Positions 1-12,299 of a stretch of 64,000 nt of DNA are shown piece after piece (within the stretch, counting starts at the first letter, position 1; each line of letters begins with the position of its first letter). The notes below the pieces were generated by a model that was not told the origin of the DNA, did not search any database, and was given only the letters and a program-made list of their open reading frames with translations. The translations under genes and the position numbers were made by a program. Source of the stretch: Sitta carolinensis (lineage: Eukaryota > Chordata > Aves > Passeriformes > Sittidae); NCBI GenBank assembly GCA_032173965.1, contig CM063284.1, positions 112,194,410-112,258,409 on the forward strand, given 5' to 3'.

Positions 1-2484
1 TTCTGTGCTGCATCTAATTCTATTCATAACTTTATATTAACAACTGAAGTTCTTTTATCAATTGAACTCTCATCCTTGTTTTGTAATGTAAATGAAATGT
101 AAATTAAATGTTTTAATTGATTTTTAGGTCCATTTCATTAGTTAATCACATACTAAAAAACCATGCCAAAATCACCTTTGGCACATGGATAAACCAGATA
201 TCACCACCCACAGTCATCCACTTATTCTGTCCTTTGAACACAGTAAAAATTCAGAGAATTGAGAACTGATATTTTGTGTAAACTCAATCTGCTTGTAACC
301 AAGTAATTTTTAGGATAAATACCTGTATCTAATGATGTAGACATGTATTGCAATTCAACCTTTGTAAAATTGGTTTCTTACTTGCTTACACATTTTTCTT
401 AGTTGTGTTGTCTATAATAAATTTCCCAAGGTTCAGTTATTCTGTGATACAATGGTAATTGAAATTACTCTCTAGCATATGACTAACATCGACTGCTGGT
501 GCTCATTTTATATTTATGAAAGGACTCTTGATGCACCCTTCTCCACCCTACACATTATTGTGTATATCTTATTTGCTGACAGCATAATAAAGATAGAATA
601 TTGTAAGAGGCAAATTAACTACCTGTGGGTCTGGCTCTATAAGTCTGCATGCTGAGCAAGAAGCTCTTGGTTTGGGGAGATTTGGTCTGCTCTTGTGAGA
701 TCCACTGAAAAATTACAGCTGAAAGAGAAGGACAGGTACACAGCTGATGTATACTTATCGAGGTGTTTCAGAGTTGGTGTCAATGTGAGGGTGCATGAGA
801 GAATCCAGAAGACTTGGGTTAGTACCAGTGACTTGGGGAAGTACACGGGTGATATTCTGGGTGGCTGTTTGAACTACCTAATAGAAGGCTGAAGTTAGGA
901 TTTTCACAATGGCCTTCTCCAAAATGCTGCCAGCTCCAGGGCATGAGGAATGGCAGATGGGCAAGGATCCAGAGTTGTGGTTCATGGGTAACTGCAGAGT
1001 AGCAGTGACAGGTATTTCAGTACACTAGGAACCAAGAAACTTCTTGAGACAGAGGGAACCCAAAAAGGAAGGACAGACTTTATTTTGATCAAGGTGGAGA
1101 CAGACTGCTGCCTATGAAAATTAAGAAGGTCATGAAATATTATTTAAATAGGAACTGGGAAAATGTTGACAAGCATGGAGAATCACTTCATTTGGATTTA
1201 TTCAACTTGGCAGTATAACCTGAATGATATACATCATACCTTTGAAACTAACAAAAACTGCCTTCTACAAGAATTCTAGAAGCTTTTAAAATATTTTTTT
1301 GGTTACAAACAGCAACCCTAAAATAACAGACACCTCAGAGGCCTGGTGAAAGGATAATTAACAGGATACAGTGTTGCCAGGCTACAAGGTTTGAAGGGTG
1401 ACAGAGTGAAATGTACAGGTGAGTACAAACTATGGGAAGAAAAAAGTTTAACAGCATAAAAATATCGTGGGAAAAGAGAAACACTATGGAATCCTTTGTG
1501 AAAATCCAATACTCTAATAATAATAATCAAAAAAGAAGTAATACTAGGATTATACTCTGGGCTTTTTATTCTGGAGAATGTGCTCAGGTAATACTGCAAA
1601 TTTAAAACAGGTTGGAATGGGATGAGATTTTCACTATATATATACAGACTATGTCATTGCTGCCTCAGGACAAGAGATAAGACTGTTGTATGCAGTAAAT
1701 GTCCAGTTCCTAGAAAAGCTATTTTAGCACTCTTATGAAAAGCTGCCATTTGGGATTTGGTCCTGAGTGATGTACAGGGCCTAATTCAAATAGTTTTAGT
1801 TGAACAGAACTCTGTAACTGCAGTCAGTTTAAAATTAGGCTTAATATTTCAGTATGAAAGAATAAGCCAAACAAATCCTGAAAACAGAGATTCAATTTCA
1901 GGAAAAAGAATTACATACAAATGAGGCTATTAGCAAAAATACCACCAAAATTAATACTCCAAAAAGCCTGCAAGCAGCCTTGTGGCTGTTTGAAAGCAGT
2001 GTATTGTAAGCCCAGGCAAACTGCTCAGAGAAAAAAAAAAAAACATAATGACCCAGTAAAAACCCTGTTTAGCTAAACAGAAAACTTAGAAGCTGCTGTA
2101 CAGAAATGATTGAGTTTAAAAAACAGAAGAGTTGTCCCAATGAGGAGAGCAGCAAAATCACAGTATTTAAAATGTACCCAGGAACTTACAGAAAACATAG
2201 CAGAGTTTGGAAAGATACTCAAATGGGTAATAAAAAGGTGTTTAAATAGCTCAGAAGCTCAGAAGTTGAAAGCCAGCACATGAAACAACTTGGCCATCTG
2301 ATGACAAAGTGTGTGAAAGTGGCATCTGAAGATAAGGTCACAGCAAAGAATATGAGATCTATTTTCTGTATAATTTTTTTTTACTGTTGAAGATGTTGGT
2401 AAGTTTCCAACATGCACTGCATTTTTTGTAGCAGACTGGTTAGGGTAGCTGTATCAATTTGAGCTAAGCATACAGGAAGAATTT
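1..2484. other. Non-genic AT-rich sequence with possible old repeats
   Basis: I see no supportable gene. Bases 1-600 are AT-rich unique sequence. From about 690 to 2480 the composition is slightly richer and several short frames exist on both strands, including one of 65 codons (+) from 695. None matches a family I recognise and none has convincing splice borders. Because a CR1 ORF2 fragment follows immediately downstream on the plus strand, part of this stretch may be an older 5' portion of the same CR1 copy. I could not recognise CR1 protein motifs in it, so this is only a suggestion. Confidence 0.5.
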
Positions 2485-2830
2485 GATTACACAGAGTAAG
2501 TTAGATGACAGTAAGTCACCGGGATTAGAAGCCATTCATCCAAGAGCTGTGAAGGAACTCAAATGCAAAATTGCAGAGCTGCTAGCCAAAATGTGTAACC
2601 TATCATTACAGGGAGTCACTGAGTCAGAGGCCTGGAATATCGCCATCGCAAGCCCCATGCATACACAGGGCTCCAGAGATGTTGACTGAGTCTGTCTTTC
2701 ATCTGTGGTTTAAATGGAAAAGCCAGTATTAAAGTATGAGATTAGTGAGCACATAGATAAACAGAGACTGTAAAGAAAGAATCAGCATGGCCTCTAGGAA
2801 GGGAAATACTGCCTTGCTAGCTTGTTCTCA
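2485..2830 (+). mobile_element. CR1 LINE fragment (ORF2 reverse transcriptase, start of RT domain)
   Basis: Chicken Repeat 1 is the dominant non-LTR retrotransposon of birds; its ORF2 encodes an endonuclease and a reverse transcriptase. The plus-strand frame from about 2498 reads LDDSKSPGLEAIHPRAVKEL, which matches the start of the CR1 RT domain (family pattern: KSPGPDGIHPRVLKEL). Further on, near 2780-2820, the sequence still resembles the CR1 block encoding a QHGF..GKSCLT-like motif, but frames are broken between the two. The copy is therefore an old, truncated and frameshifted fragment with no coding capacity. The exact borders are uncertain because the flanks have decayed beyond recognition. 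Confidence 0.7.
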
Positions 2831-2985
2831 GTATGCGATACATGGATGCAGCTGTAAGGACGAGAGCCAGTGTTTCTCGGATCTGAAAAACTCCATGTCC
2901 AGGTCGTGGGAAAAAGGCACAGGATGTTGAAGAAATAGCAGAAAATGTGCAGGACTGAGAGGATCACAATGATTGTGTTTTAAAA

Positions 2986-4425
2986 TCATGCCTTCATCTT
3001 GCCTGAAGTTAAGGACCCCCAGCAGACCTGTCCACCTTCACACATCCTCTGACAACCTTGTCTCCTTTTTTTCCCAGTTAGGAATTGGGGAGGGTTGTTT
3101 GCAGAGGTGTAGATGCCCAAGTAGTGCAGCATGCTTGCATCCTGCTTGATATTGAGCATGAGAATGAGATCACTTGTCCTGAGCCACCAGGTCAGTTTTC
3201 TTGACCTGCTTGCCCAGTGAAAGAGACCATCAAGTTGATGACTTAATAAACTTTTCATCCATCGATTCATCTGTGTTTTCACACAGATTCATAAGCACAA
3301 ATCTTTCCCACTAGGGAAGGAAAAGACAAGTCAAGAGGCAGCCTTGAAACACTCACTAATGAAAGTCAATAGTCTTGTTTCAAGATCCTGAAGAACTTTG
3401 CCAAGACTTCAGCTTCAGTTCATAGTGCATCAAGTGACTCCCACAAAGGAGGGAGTCCATGTTCCTTGTTGAGTGCTTTCTTCTTGTTGAGTATGTGACC
3501 AGATAGGATTATCTGCACAGGATCATATAGGCCTGATCTGATTGAATCACATCTTCCAGCATGGACACCAGTTTCAGAAGAGGGACTTCACTAGATTCTT
3601 GTGTTGTGGATAGAACACAGGAATTTATGTCTCAGTTCTCCTACAACAGGACCACTGTGACCCTCCTATGCAGTAAAGGGAACATCTTACACATTGAGAA
3701 TTCATGCTAGATGTTGGCATGGTCCAGGCCAAAGTTGTCTCAGAACACATCCAAGTCAAACTTGTCCCAGACCACACAACAAAATTCTGCAGACAGTCTC
3801 TCTGTGCATGGAGAAAAGCAACAGAGAGCTTCTGAGAACATGACCACTGTGCATGCCAGCTGTAGCTGGTCCTGGTTGTTCTTACCGGCCATTGGAGCCC
3901 TTTCTACAGGTTGTGATAACCAACACAAACAATTGTATCTGTAGAGGAGAAGCCTGCACTAAAGTTCAGTCCTTTTTTATGCATCTGCCCCAAATCTATA
4001 AAAGCAGGTGTGTCCTCTGCCAAGAAGCAACAATGTGTTCCTTGGAATGCCTCTTCTTTGAAGTGTAAAAGTGCTGGCCAAGATCTTTTTCTTGGAAGAA
4101 ATGAATGACTGAGCATATGGCAGTACCCTACATACAGATGTATTTCAGGGTCCAGAATTTTTTCCACTTCTCCTGATATTCACTGAAGGGATATGGATCA
4201 TTGCAAAGTAAAGCCAGGCACCTCTCCAGTTCTCCAAATCGTTGATCAACTCTTTTAGCACTGTGTCCTTCTGCTGAGGGAATTTTCTGGTTCTCCACCT
4301 ATAGCTGCAGCAAAAGAGCTTGGCATTTTCCTCCCCTATACTGCTGCATCTCTAGGTTCAAGTGACTTGGAAGACATCCCTACATTCCTAAGGAGCTTCT
4401 CTGCTTACCACAGTCCCTGAAATGT
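2986..4425 (-). pseudogene. Unidentified decayed coding-like sequence, minus strand
   Basis: Read on the minus strand from about 4425 downward, one frame stays protein-like for ~140 codons with only four stops, all TAG and so each one transition from CAG. It includes RFGELERCLALLCNDPYPF (about 4180-4240), a leucine-rich segment that could form a helix. A neighbouring frame takes over at about 4167 for 87 codons (for example FIDLGQMHKKGLNFSAG near 3950-4005). Further short protein-like stretches follow in shifted frames: LLKLVSMLEDVIQSDQAY (about 3520-3590), AEVLAKFFRILKQDY (about 3370-3415) and ENTDESMDEKFIKSS (about 3240-3285). The pattern of open segments separated by frameshifts, with no visible introns, suggests an old processed pseudogene or a domesticated or mobile-element ORF. 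I do not recognise the protein. Chance frames in a slightly GC-richer patch remain possible. Confidence 0.4.
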
Positions 4426-4785
4426 GGGGGGGTTATTTTATTTTTGTGATATCAGTTCTCTATCATCTTTTTAGGCAGGCAGTCCCCAAACAGTCGTCAT
4501 ACCGTTTGTCTGTTTGGAACAATGTGATGTGGTGAGACATATTCCCCATTAATCCAGTCCTCTGGTTAACTGTGCCATTGTTTGAAAATAACCTTGATAT
4601 TATCCAGTTACTTGAAATCCCTATTAATTTCAGTCAGATAAAGTAAATTCAAATGAGAGTATTTATTTATATCATCCACAATTGGCAGCATCATGAAAAG
4701 CAATTATGAAATACAAGAATAAATATATTAAAACCCTGAAATGCATTAATCTATTACAGTGTGGTTAAATTTAAAATATTTCTCA

Positions 4786-4836
4786 CTCTCTCTCTTCTCT
4801 TTCTCCCACTTTTTTTCATTTTTTTTCTCCCTTCAG
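4786..4836 (+). repeat. Pyrimidine-rich (CT)/(T) tract
   Basis: About 50 bases are almost entirely C and T and end in CTTCAG followed by GTGACA. The form is that of a strong splice acceptor, but no exon follows that I can support. I therefore treat it as a low-complexity tract. Confidence 0.55.
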
Positions 4837-5004
4837 GTGACACATCCTCATTTTGAGAAGACCTCCCTCTTAGGTCTTAACTTTCCTTAACCAATGAGTA
4901 AACTTCCCACTTTGCCTAGCAACACGATGTTTAATAGATGCACATGCAATCTGAAAGTCTGCTGAGAAAAAAACCCCAAACTCTTCCCCCTTGAACCATT
5001 ATTC

Positions 5005-5280
5005 AGTTGTGTGACTGCACATTGGAGGCTCACCTCCAGCTTCTCCTCCACCAAAATCCCCAAGTCTTTCTCAGCAGGGCTGGTTTCAATTTATTCATCC
5101 GCCAGCCTGTATTGATACTGGGGATTACCCCCACACAGGTGCAGGACCTTGGAGTTGGCCTTGGCCTTGTTGAACCTCATGACCTTCCCATTGACCTACT
5201 TCTTGAGCATGTCCACATCCTTCTGGATGGCAGACTGTCCCTCAGACATGTCAACTATGCCACTCAGCATAGTTCAGAAT
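5005..5280 (-). mobile_element. CR1 LINE fragment (ORF2, C-terminal RT region)
   Basis: On the minus strand the translation contains MRFNKAKANSKVLHL, then QYQYRLADE, then SPAEKDLGILVEEKLE. These correspond to a highly typical stretch downstream of the CR1 reverse-transcriptase catalytic core (family pattern: KFNKAKCKVLHLG..NP..QYRLGDE.IESSPAEKDLGVLVDEKL). At least two in-frame stops are present, and a two-residue insertion interrupts the NKAK/KVLHL motif, so the copy is dead. It lies opposite in orientation to the CR1 fragment at 2485-2830 and represents a different part of ORF2, so the two are separate insertions or a rearranged copy. Confidence 0.87.
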
Positions 5281-6356
5281 TCACTAGGTTTCCATAAAGT
5301 TCTGAAATTTCTATTTCTGAAAGTCAGTACCAGCAAGCACACACCAGGCATAATTGAACAATCACTTGCCTTTCCAAAATCTGATTTTGAAATTATTTAA
5401 TTTTAAAAGAATGAGAGCTGATTGGATACTGATGCCATTCCAGGACATAGACAACAAAAGTGATGAAAAAGTATTCAAAAGAACTAAATTTTCCTGGGTA
5501 TCCATTTTGACTCTCACTAGCATCTGATGTCTTGATATGCTGAGCACTGCCAGAGGCAGAGATTCTGGGATAAACCACACAATTCTCATGAATCATCCAT
5601 AAAAGTAATTGTTAGAAGAAATACCTTATAAAATAGGCTTTCAAAACAATGAAATTAAATGAAATGAAATTAAAATTGAATAAATGTACTGTGAGAGAAT
5701 TAACTATTCCTTGAGACTATAGAATTTAAGGGTCTTTTTAAATTATAAATAAAAACTTCATAATAAACAGGACAGGAGGTGGTAACACTGTTCCCTGCAA
5801 AGTGAAGCTTGAATAATACTGTGTGCAGACAATCAAAAAGAATGAGTTCACCAGCATCATCTTCCGGGCTTTTTTTACAGGCTTGAGCTTATAAAATTCC
5901 GTAACTGAGCATAAAATTTTGTAAGTTCTGTTTAAATGGGATCATTATAAAATTGGCAGTTAATCATGAACAATACAGAAACAAGTGAAGGTGAATATGG
6001 TAGTTTTATGTACATAATAGGCTGGGAATCCTCATACTCCATGGAATCGAGCTAAAGATGTGTCTGAAGGATAGGTGGCAATGAAAATATAAAGCTACCA
6101 AGGGAGGACATACAGAGATATAGAGATGACTAAATCAGAGGTAAGAGATACGGGCAAATCTAAGCATTTCTTGATTGCAACAGGAGATAAAAACCCCCAA
6201 ACTTCTGGAAAGAATCCAAGAAGATTCTTTAGAATAAAGATAACATCCTCTTTAGATAACATCCCAGTTTGGCTGAGTGGACTTCCTTGTTAAACTGATG
6301 AAATGGAGGTGTTTTAAAACTACTACTGAAATGGCTAACCAGTCTTCTGGGAGGGG

Positions 6357-6377
6357 AAAAAAAAAAAAAAAAAAAAG
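6357..6377 (+). repeat. Poly(A) tract, 21 bases
   Basis: An uninterrupted run of 21 A is followed by GAGAGAG. No retroposed gene body could be recognised immediately upstream, so it is best treated as a simple repeat. Confidence 0.9.
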
Positions 6378-8019
6378 AGAGAGTTTGTAAATGCAGATGA
6401 AGAAAGAACAGGAAATACATTCAAAAGCTGTCATTTACTTAGTTGCCTGGAGACACTGTGAATCATCAGAAAACTTGGAGATAGGCTTACGGGGGTAGTA
6501 CACTGTAAAGCACTTGTCCTTTATTCATGTTCATAACTTACATAAGTGGGTGCCTTTAAATTCTTTTTCTAGTATAGTTATTTAAAGATTTAGCTGCAGC
6601 TGGAAATAAGATGCAACTGTCTTAACGAAGTTCCCTTTCAGCATGGATTTAGAATATGAATAGCTTCAGAATTTACACAGCTTTGCAGGGTTCTACTGTT
6701 AATTTCTATGTTACTCAGGATTATGAGCATTATACAGTTAGTTTGTAATTAATGTGAGCTATTCTCAAACAAGTTACGATTATTCCTCTAAATAATTTGG
6801 TGGCTACTCTCCAATAATGAGCACATTAAAATTTTTAGGCAATAAAAGCCCTTAATATAAACAAATTATAAGTATTTTAACCAGTAACATTGCATACCAG
6901 CATTGCTTCCACGCAATTTTTAACAATATTGCAAAACTTCCTTACATTGGGAATGGTAACAGCCCTCCACCATGATAAGTGCTTTGTTGGCCTTCCCCCT
7001 GATTCTTACCCATAAGCACTCGATGATATTGTCACCATCATCAAGCTCTGGACAATTGAAATCTTCATGAATATACAGGGATACCTCACTGCCTTTCCTT
7101 CCCCACCTATCACTGCTGAAGAATTTATAGCCAGTGATTTAATCATTAGCTTATAGCCAGTTTATTGTCAGTGACTTCTAACTTTTGTGATACAAGTAAT
7201 GATCTTCATTACTTCAGCTTCAGCTTCAAGTGCCCAGTATCACACTGATAGGTAAGCAGAACAAAGGCAGTCTGTCCACTGAGTCTTGTTGAGACTGTAA
7301 AAATCTGTAAAAAATCTGTGTAAATCACAGAAAATCTGTGGAAATCACATCAACTCACAAATGCTAAGTCAACATAATTTTACAAGAAAAATGCAGCAGG
7401 TTTTTCAAATTGTTGTGCAGCTGCTTTAGTAACTCAAATAGAGAATCAATAGAGGTTAATTTCTAAATAGAAGGTCAGCTGGAGTGGGATATTTCAGGTC
7501 AGCCATCGGCCCAGTATGACAAGGAAAATGTTTTGAGCAGCATTCATATATCTTTTTCCTACTGCCAAGCCTGTAAGATCAGATTTGTATTTACAGTCAG
7601 GTCAATTGATATGAAGAAGTGCAGAGTCAGATTTATACCTTCAGGGCAACTATATTATATTTTATCCACCCCAAATAAAGGAAAAATAAAAGAGGACAAT
7701 ATAAAATGAATGCCCAGTTTTAATGGAACACTGCTACAGGTGCCCAACTCATGCACATTGTAATTTAATCTACACTATTCAGCTGATCAACACGCATATT
7801 ACTGACAAATGAGTTTGCCAGTAATGTCAGGGTCATGGGCTCACATTCTGAGTTGGGAATGCTCTCATTTGGTAGATCTTACTTGCTAAGAGAAAATAAT
7901 ACATTTATTATTAGAATGGTTGTCAAAATATCAATTTGCATCCACTTAACCAAAAATAAATTAATTAATATGTTAATTTTAACCATCAGTTCAAGGAAGC
8001 ATACCCTGGAATGAAAAGC

Positions 8020-8285
8020 ACAGGCGCCACAGAGTCACTACCATTTTATGCTTTATGAATGGTTTAAAAATTGGAAACTAAATACAGTCTTGATTATCAC
8101 TATCCTCAAAACGGAGCAGGAAGGTGTTAGGGATGGAACCGAGGCAGGGAGCCCTGAAACTGCGCTCGATACTCCTATTCACCCGTCATGTGATAGGATT
8201 GATAAATTATTTAATATCTGCTCCTTTTATTTGGCATTATGTCTTCATGGAGTGATATCCTGTAGCAGTGTATTCTACTCCGGCT
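8020..8285. promoter_or_regulatory. CpG-retaining patch, candidate conserved non-coding element
   Basis: Within very AT-rich, CpG-poor DNA this ~265 bp stretch keeps several CpGs (in GGCGCC, AACGGA, ACCGAG, GCGCTCGA, ACCCGT and TCCGGC contexts). Retention of CpG in a methylated desert suggests selection, recent arrival or a local unmethylated state. A 79-codon plus frame (8048-8287) covers it but resembles no family I know. The regulatory reading is inference only; conservation cannot be seen from one sequence. Confidence 0.25.
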
Positions 8286-11200
8286 GAATATGTTTAATTT
8301 CCTTTACACATGTCTTGCTGCCCTGGAAGATAATAGAAAAATAAAACTGCCAGGGTTCTACCTCCTGCCAATTTTGATAGAATTTAGGAAAAAAAATCAC
8401 AGAATTTAATCTTAAAAACTTTCATTATATTCTTTCATCATGATGTAAACTGAAACAATTTATCCATCAAATGGTTCATTTTAACATAATGCTAATTATG
8501 CTTCACCAAAATCCCCTGAAGTCTTACACTGGCCTTAGAATGTAGTCAGTGTTTTAATATTGTTATGAGGTTTTAAAACTTTGATTAGGAGAGCTAGAAG
8601 TGTTTTGAGAAACACCAGTTAAATGCCACCCTTAGATCAACACAAGACATTCTTAGCCAGGAAAGAAGGGTAGCAAAGAGGAGAAAGCTGAGACAGGTGG
8701 AGAGGATTTTAATGAGATTTGGTAGTTTTGGCTTCTCTTTTCTATTTTAAAAAACTCATAATTATAAAATTTTGCATTAGATAATCCTGCAAAACTTTTG
8801 AATTGTTATAACCTGGAGTTTTGTTCATAAGAATACAGGTGAAGTAAAATAAAAGATAACTATATGATTTTCTGTCATTAGCAGTGTGTGCACTGTGCTT
8901 TGAAAATACATAGTAGTTTTGTACATAGTAAAATCTAAAAATTTCATCTATTTTACAATGGAGTTGCAAATAAAAAAAGTGAAAGCAAATCTTCTAGTTA
9001 TGAATAATTAAATAAATGTAAGCCCAGAAATGTTTAACTTACTTTTTAATGGAAAGTCAAAAATTCAGTTTAATTTTATTTTTGTTAACTGCCGTTTTCT
9101 ACCAGTTACAATTTCTGATGTTTCAGTCTCTCAGCTTTTCTTCCTCCTTCTTTATCAGCTTTTGGAGTGAATGTGTAGGTTTGGGTAAGAGCTCTGTGAT
9201 TAGAGAAGGCCGAAAACTGCATTTCAATTTGGAGAAAAGTATCAATGTGAGAAACAGAACTGTAGAAACAAAGATTTCTTAAATGCACTTTTTTGCTCTT
9301 AAATATCAGCAATAACTGTTCCCTCAACCCCTCCTCTTTAAAATACTATTTATTGGCATCTATTTTTGGAAATAAAATGCTTTCCTTAATTTCTAGTCTT
9401 TGTTGCTTCTCTTTTAGAACCATACCTCATAGACTTCTGCAATGACAAGCAGTTACAAAAATCTATTCATTTTGAAAGATGAAGTCTGACCACTTGGGGT
9501 CTCCAGTCCACCAGGTAAAGGACATCAATTACTTTAAATAGCTATGACGGGAGTTAGTAAGTAGTCTGGTTCATAAAATCATAGAGCAAAAGGCTATGAC
9601 CTCTCTTTTCAATTGCCGAGCAAACCTAACAGATTTCGCAGAATGTGACAAAATAATTATTAATCCATTATTAATCCACTTTTATAATATAATTCTTATT
9701 AAGAAGAATGTTTTGAAGACAAAATATAAGTATGAAAATAGTCTATATACTTCACCTAGAGGTATTAATTATCCTCAAGCTGTATAGATTCCTGGCATTT
9801 ACAGAGACAAATTCCTGAATTTTTTGTTCCAATCTGTTTAAAATCTGTAAATCTTGAATCTAAGATGAAGGCTTTTAATGGCTTGTTTGACATCCCCCTT
9901 AAGTAAGAATAAGAGACAATGTACAGGGTTGGATTGGCTATTTTTTCCCCTCAGGCTTATCTAAGTTTCTGGGGATTTTCATTAGCTGTGTCATCATCCA
10001 ATCTGGAACTCAAGAATATAAACACCCTTAATAATAAACAACAATCCTTAAATAATGTATTTTCCACATGTATAAATCATGGAACATTTCTCAGTATAAG
10101 ATGATGCTCATCTAGAATCTAAAATCTTTCACAGCTTTCCTAACTCATCGATCTACTTTCATTTATCCTTTTTCAGTAGTCACACACACAGAGGAGAAAA
10201 TGATGTCATCCTGCAGTTCACTCAGTGTCTGTGCTACAGTCTTTGTTGGTTTAACTTTCTACCTCTCAGTCTGAGTCTGTGCACTCTTCCTGTTTCGTAA
10301 ACTGGTTGTCACAGTAGACTTCCTGCTGCATTGGCTCTTAGGCTTTATTGCAGTTTTGAACTCCATTAATAACTGACTAATAAGATGCCTACCACACACC
10401 ATTAAAATCCATTAACGTGTATGTAAAAAACCTTGAGTGAAGCCACTCACAAGTTACATGACATTACCAGTTTATCACTCTCAAAGGCACAAATCTTCCT
10501 TTCGTGTACCAGCATCACTGCTAAAGTTCTTAATGTAACAGTGACTCCATGAAACACCGATACTAATATAAAAACCTTGAAATTACAATGATTTCATCTT
10601 CACCATAGGAATAGAACCAATATTTATTATTAAAACACTAGGATAACAGCACAAAATTTTGTGTCTGTGGCAACTGGATGACCATTAATCCTTTTCTGAA
10701 TAGTTTAAAGTTAAAATATTTTCAATTTAGGTGTCGAAGTCTGGGTTTAATAGCTTTTCCGCGGAGATCAGAAGCTAAATCTTAGGTCCTATGAATATGT
10801 ATGAAGATCCTTCAGCATTTTGTTCCTGTGTGTGAAATAGTTGTCTGTTTTGTGAGTCAATGGTCAGTTCTTGGAGAAAATAAAAATAATTATTTTTGTA
10901 CAATATGTTTCTTAGTTAAAGCTCTTTCTTCTTTACCTCCATTTTTTCTTTTCTATGCAGATATTGTTTGAATTCTACTTTTTTCCCTTTGGACATTAAT
11001 TGTATTTTTCTTCTTATTGGGATATCTGAAAAAAGTATGGGCATTCCTTTGGTTTTTCCTAGAAATCAATATTATCTTGAAAAGTTAGTCACACCATTTT
11101 CTGCTGCCATTTTGTAATTGTGATTCGGCACTCAAAGAAAAACAAAAACATAACATTGGCCAGCTGTATAATATATTCTGAGCAGAATTTTCCTGTAACA

Positions 11201-11399
11201 AAAAATTGTGAAAAAATCCAATAGCTTTAATTACTATTGAAAAGGGTGCAATAATTTCTCTCTGCAGAATTCAGCCTGGGCCAGCCATCATTTTCAGATC
11301 TCTTTTTGTGTTTAGAGAGTTGTACATTCACATCTGTGTTTAATAGGCAAAGGCAAACCAAAACAGAACTATGCAAATGACAAGCGGTATTCCTGTGTC

Positions 11400-11667
11400 C
11401 ACTGTTTCCTAAGTGTAAATCTAACCCTAAGTGGAGCAGTAAAATCAGGATTTTGCAGAGGTGGTGCCAAGGAGCAAGGTGTGGAGGAAGCATTGATGGG
11501 GCAGTAGTGCACTACCCTTGAGTAGCTGCCTTTCGTAGCTGCAGCGTCCCTGGAGCTCTGGGCTTTGTAGTTTTCTCAAGCCTAACCTTAAGTGTAACCC
11601 TAAGCCAAAGGGGAGCAGTAAAATCAGGCTTTTGCTGAAGCTGAGCTGCCCACCATATGGGTGGAGC
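11400..11667 (+). repeat. Telomere-motif tandem repeat array, first segment
   Basis: This is the first recognisable unit of a degenerate tandem family. Each unit runs through landmark phrases in the same order: a telomere-like stretch such as CTAACCCTAAG, then GGAGCAGTAAAATCAGG, a GGTGCCAAGGAGCAAG-type block, a GGGGCAGT block, GCTGCAGCGTCCCTGGAGCTCTGGGCTTTGT, TTTTCTCAAGCCTAACC, and the telomere-like stretch again (11585-11607). The segment is cut by the LTR-like sequence that starts at 11668. No coding role is visible. Confidence 0.8.
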
Positions 11668-12230
11668 TGTCTTGGTTTGAAAGCCAGGTGTCTGCCAAAG
11701 AAGGTGGGAAAATATGACCCACTTCCCTCCAGATTATTGTAACTGTGAAATTATGTGGCTTTCAAGATATGGGGAAAGGATTAACAGTTCTTTACTGACA
11801 TTTATAGCTATAACAAGACAAACAAACGACAACAACTGCAGACAACAAGCAAAACCAGCAGAAAACAGCGTGGCTGACCAGTGATCTTTCCCTTGGATAG
11901 CTCATGGGCTATGCCTGGTCCCAGCCATGCCCGGCCGGGGGTGCAGAGGAAGTGATCCCAGCAGGGGACTGTGGGCTCCAGGCAAAGCAAGCACTGGCTC
12001 TCGACTCCCAAACAGCAGAGCAGCGGAGAAGCAAGCTGACAAGCCCTAGCTGCAGTTCCAAGGGAAAAAGAAATGAGCAAAAACCACAAGGCAAAAAGAC
12101 AACCAGTAGGAGAGCTGTGCTGCCATGGTTGTTGAGTGGCTCATCCCCACCCAAAGGAAGCAACAGCCCCTGGCCCTCAGCACTTACAACATCCTGGGCA
12201 GCCACTCACCTATTGTGATATTTCTAGAGC
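11668..12230. mobile_element. LTR-like sequence (avian endogenous retrovirus type)
   Basis: The sequence starts TGTCTTGGTTTGAAA and continues with CAGGTGTCTGC, a CTTCCCTCC block and AACAGTTCTTTACT. I recognise this order as the end of an LTR family common in passerine genomes. It sits inside the telomere-motif repeat array. The first ~160 bases are the recognisable part. The rest (to about 12230), GC-richer with several short open frames, is assigned by position only. I found no matching target-site duplication and no second LTR or internal retroviral gene, so it may be a solo or truncated LTR. Orientation and right border are uncertain. Confidence 0.5.
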
Positions 12231-12299
12231 TGGGGGAGGCAATGACCATTCAGGAAATAAAAAAAATCCCCCAAAACCAGAAAAATGGACATGGCATAT

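Larger units (their letters stand above)
5281..11399. other. Unique AT-rich non-genic sequence
   Basis: About 6 kb contains no supportable exon, RNA gene or clear transposon. It is uniformly AT-rich with short chance frames only. Small items inside it are a 21-base A run at 6357, a short imperfect duplication around AAAATCTGTG at 7290-7350, and a patch at about 8020-8285 with more CpG dinucleotides than its surroundings (listed separately). It could be intergenic or intronic; nothing in the sequence decides. Confidence 0.6.

Noticed and set aside
5007..5297. 96-codon plus-strand frame
   Set aside because: It is the antisense shadow of the CR1 reverse-transcriptase fragment on the minus strand.
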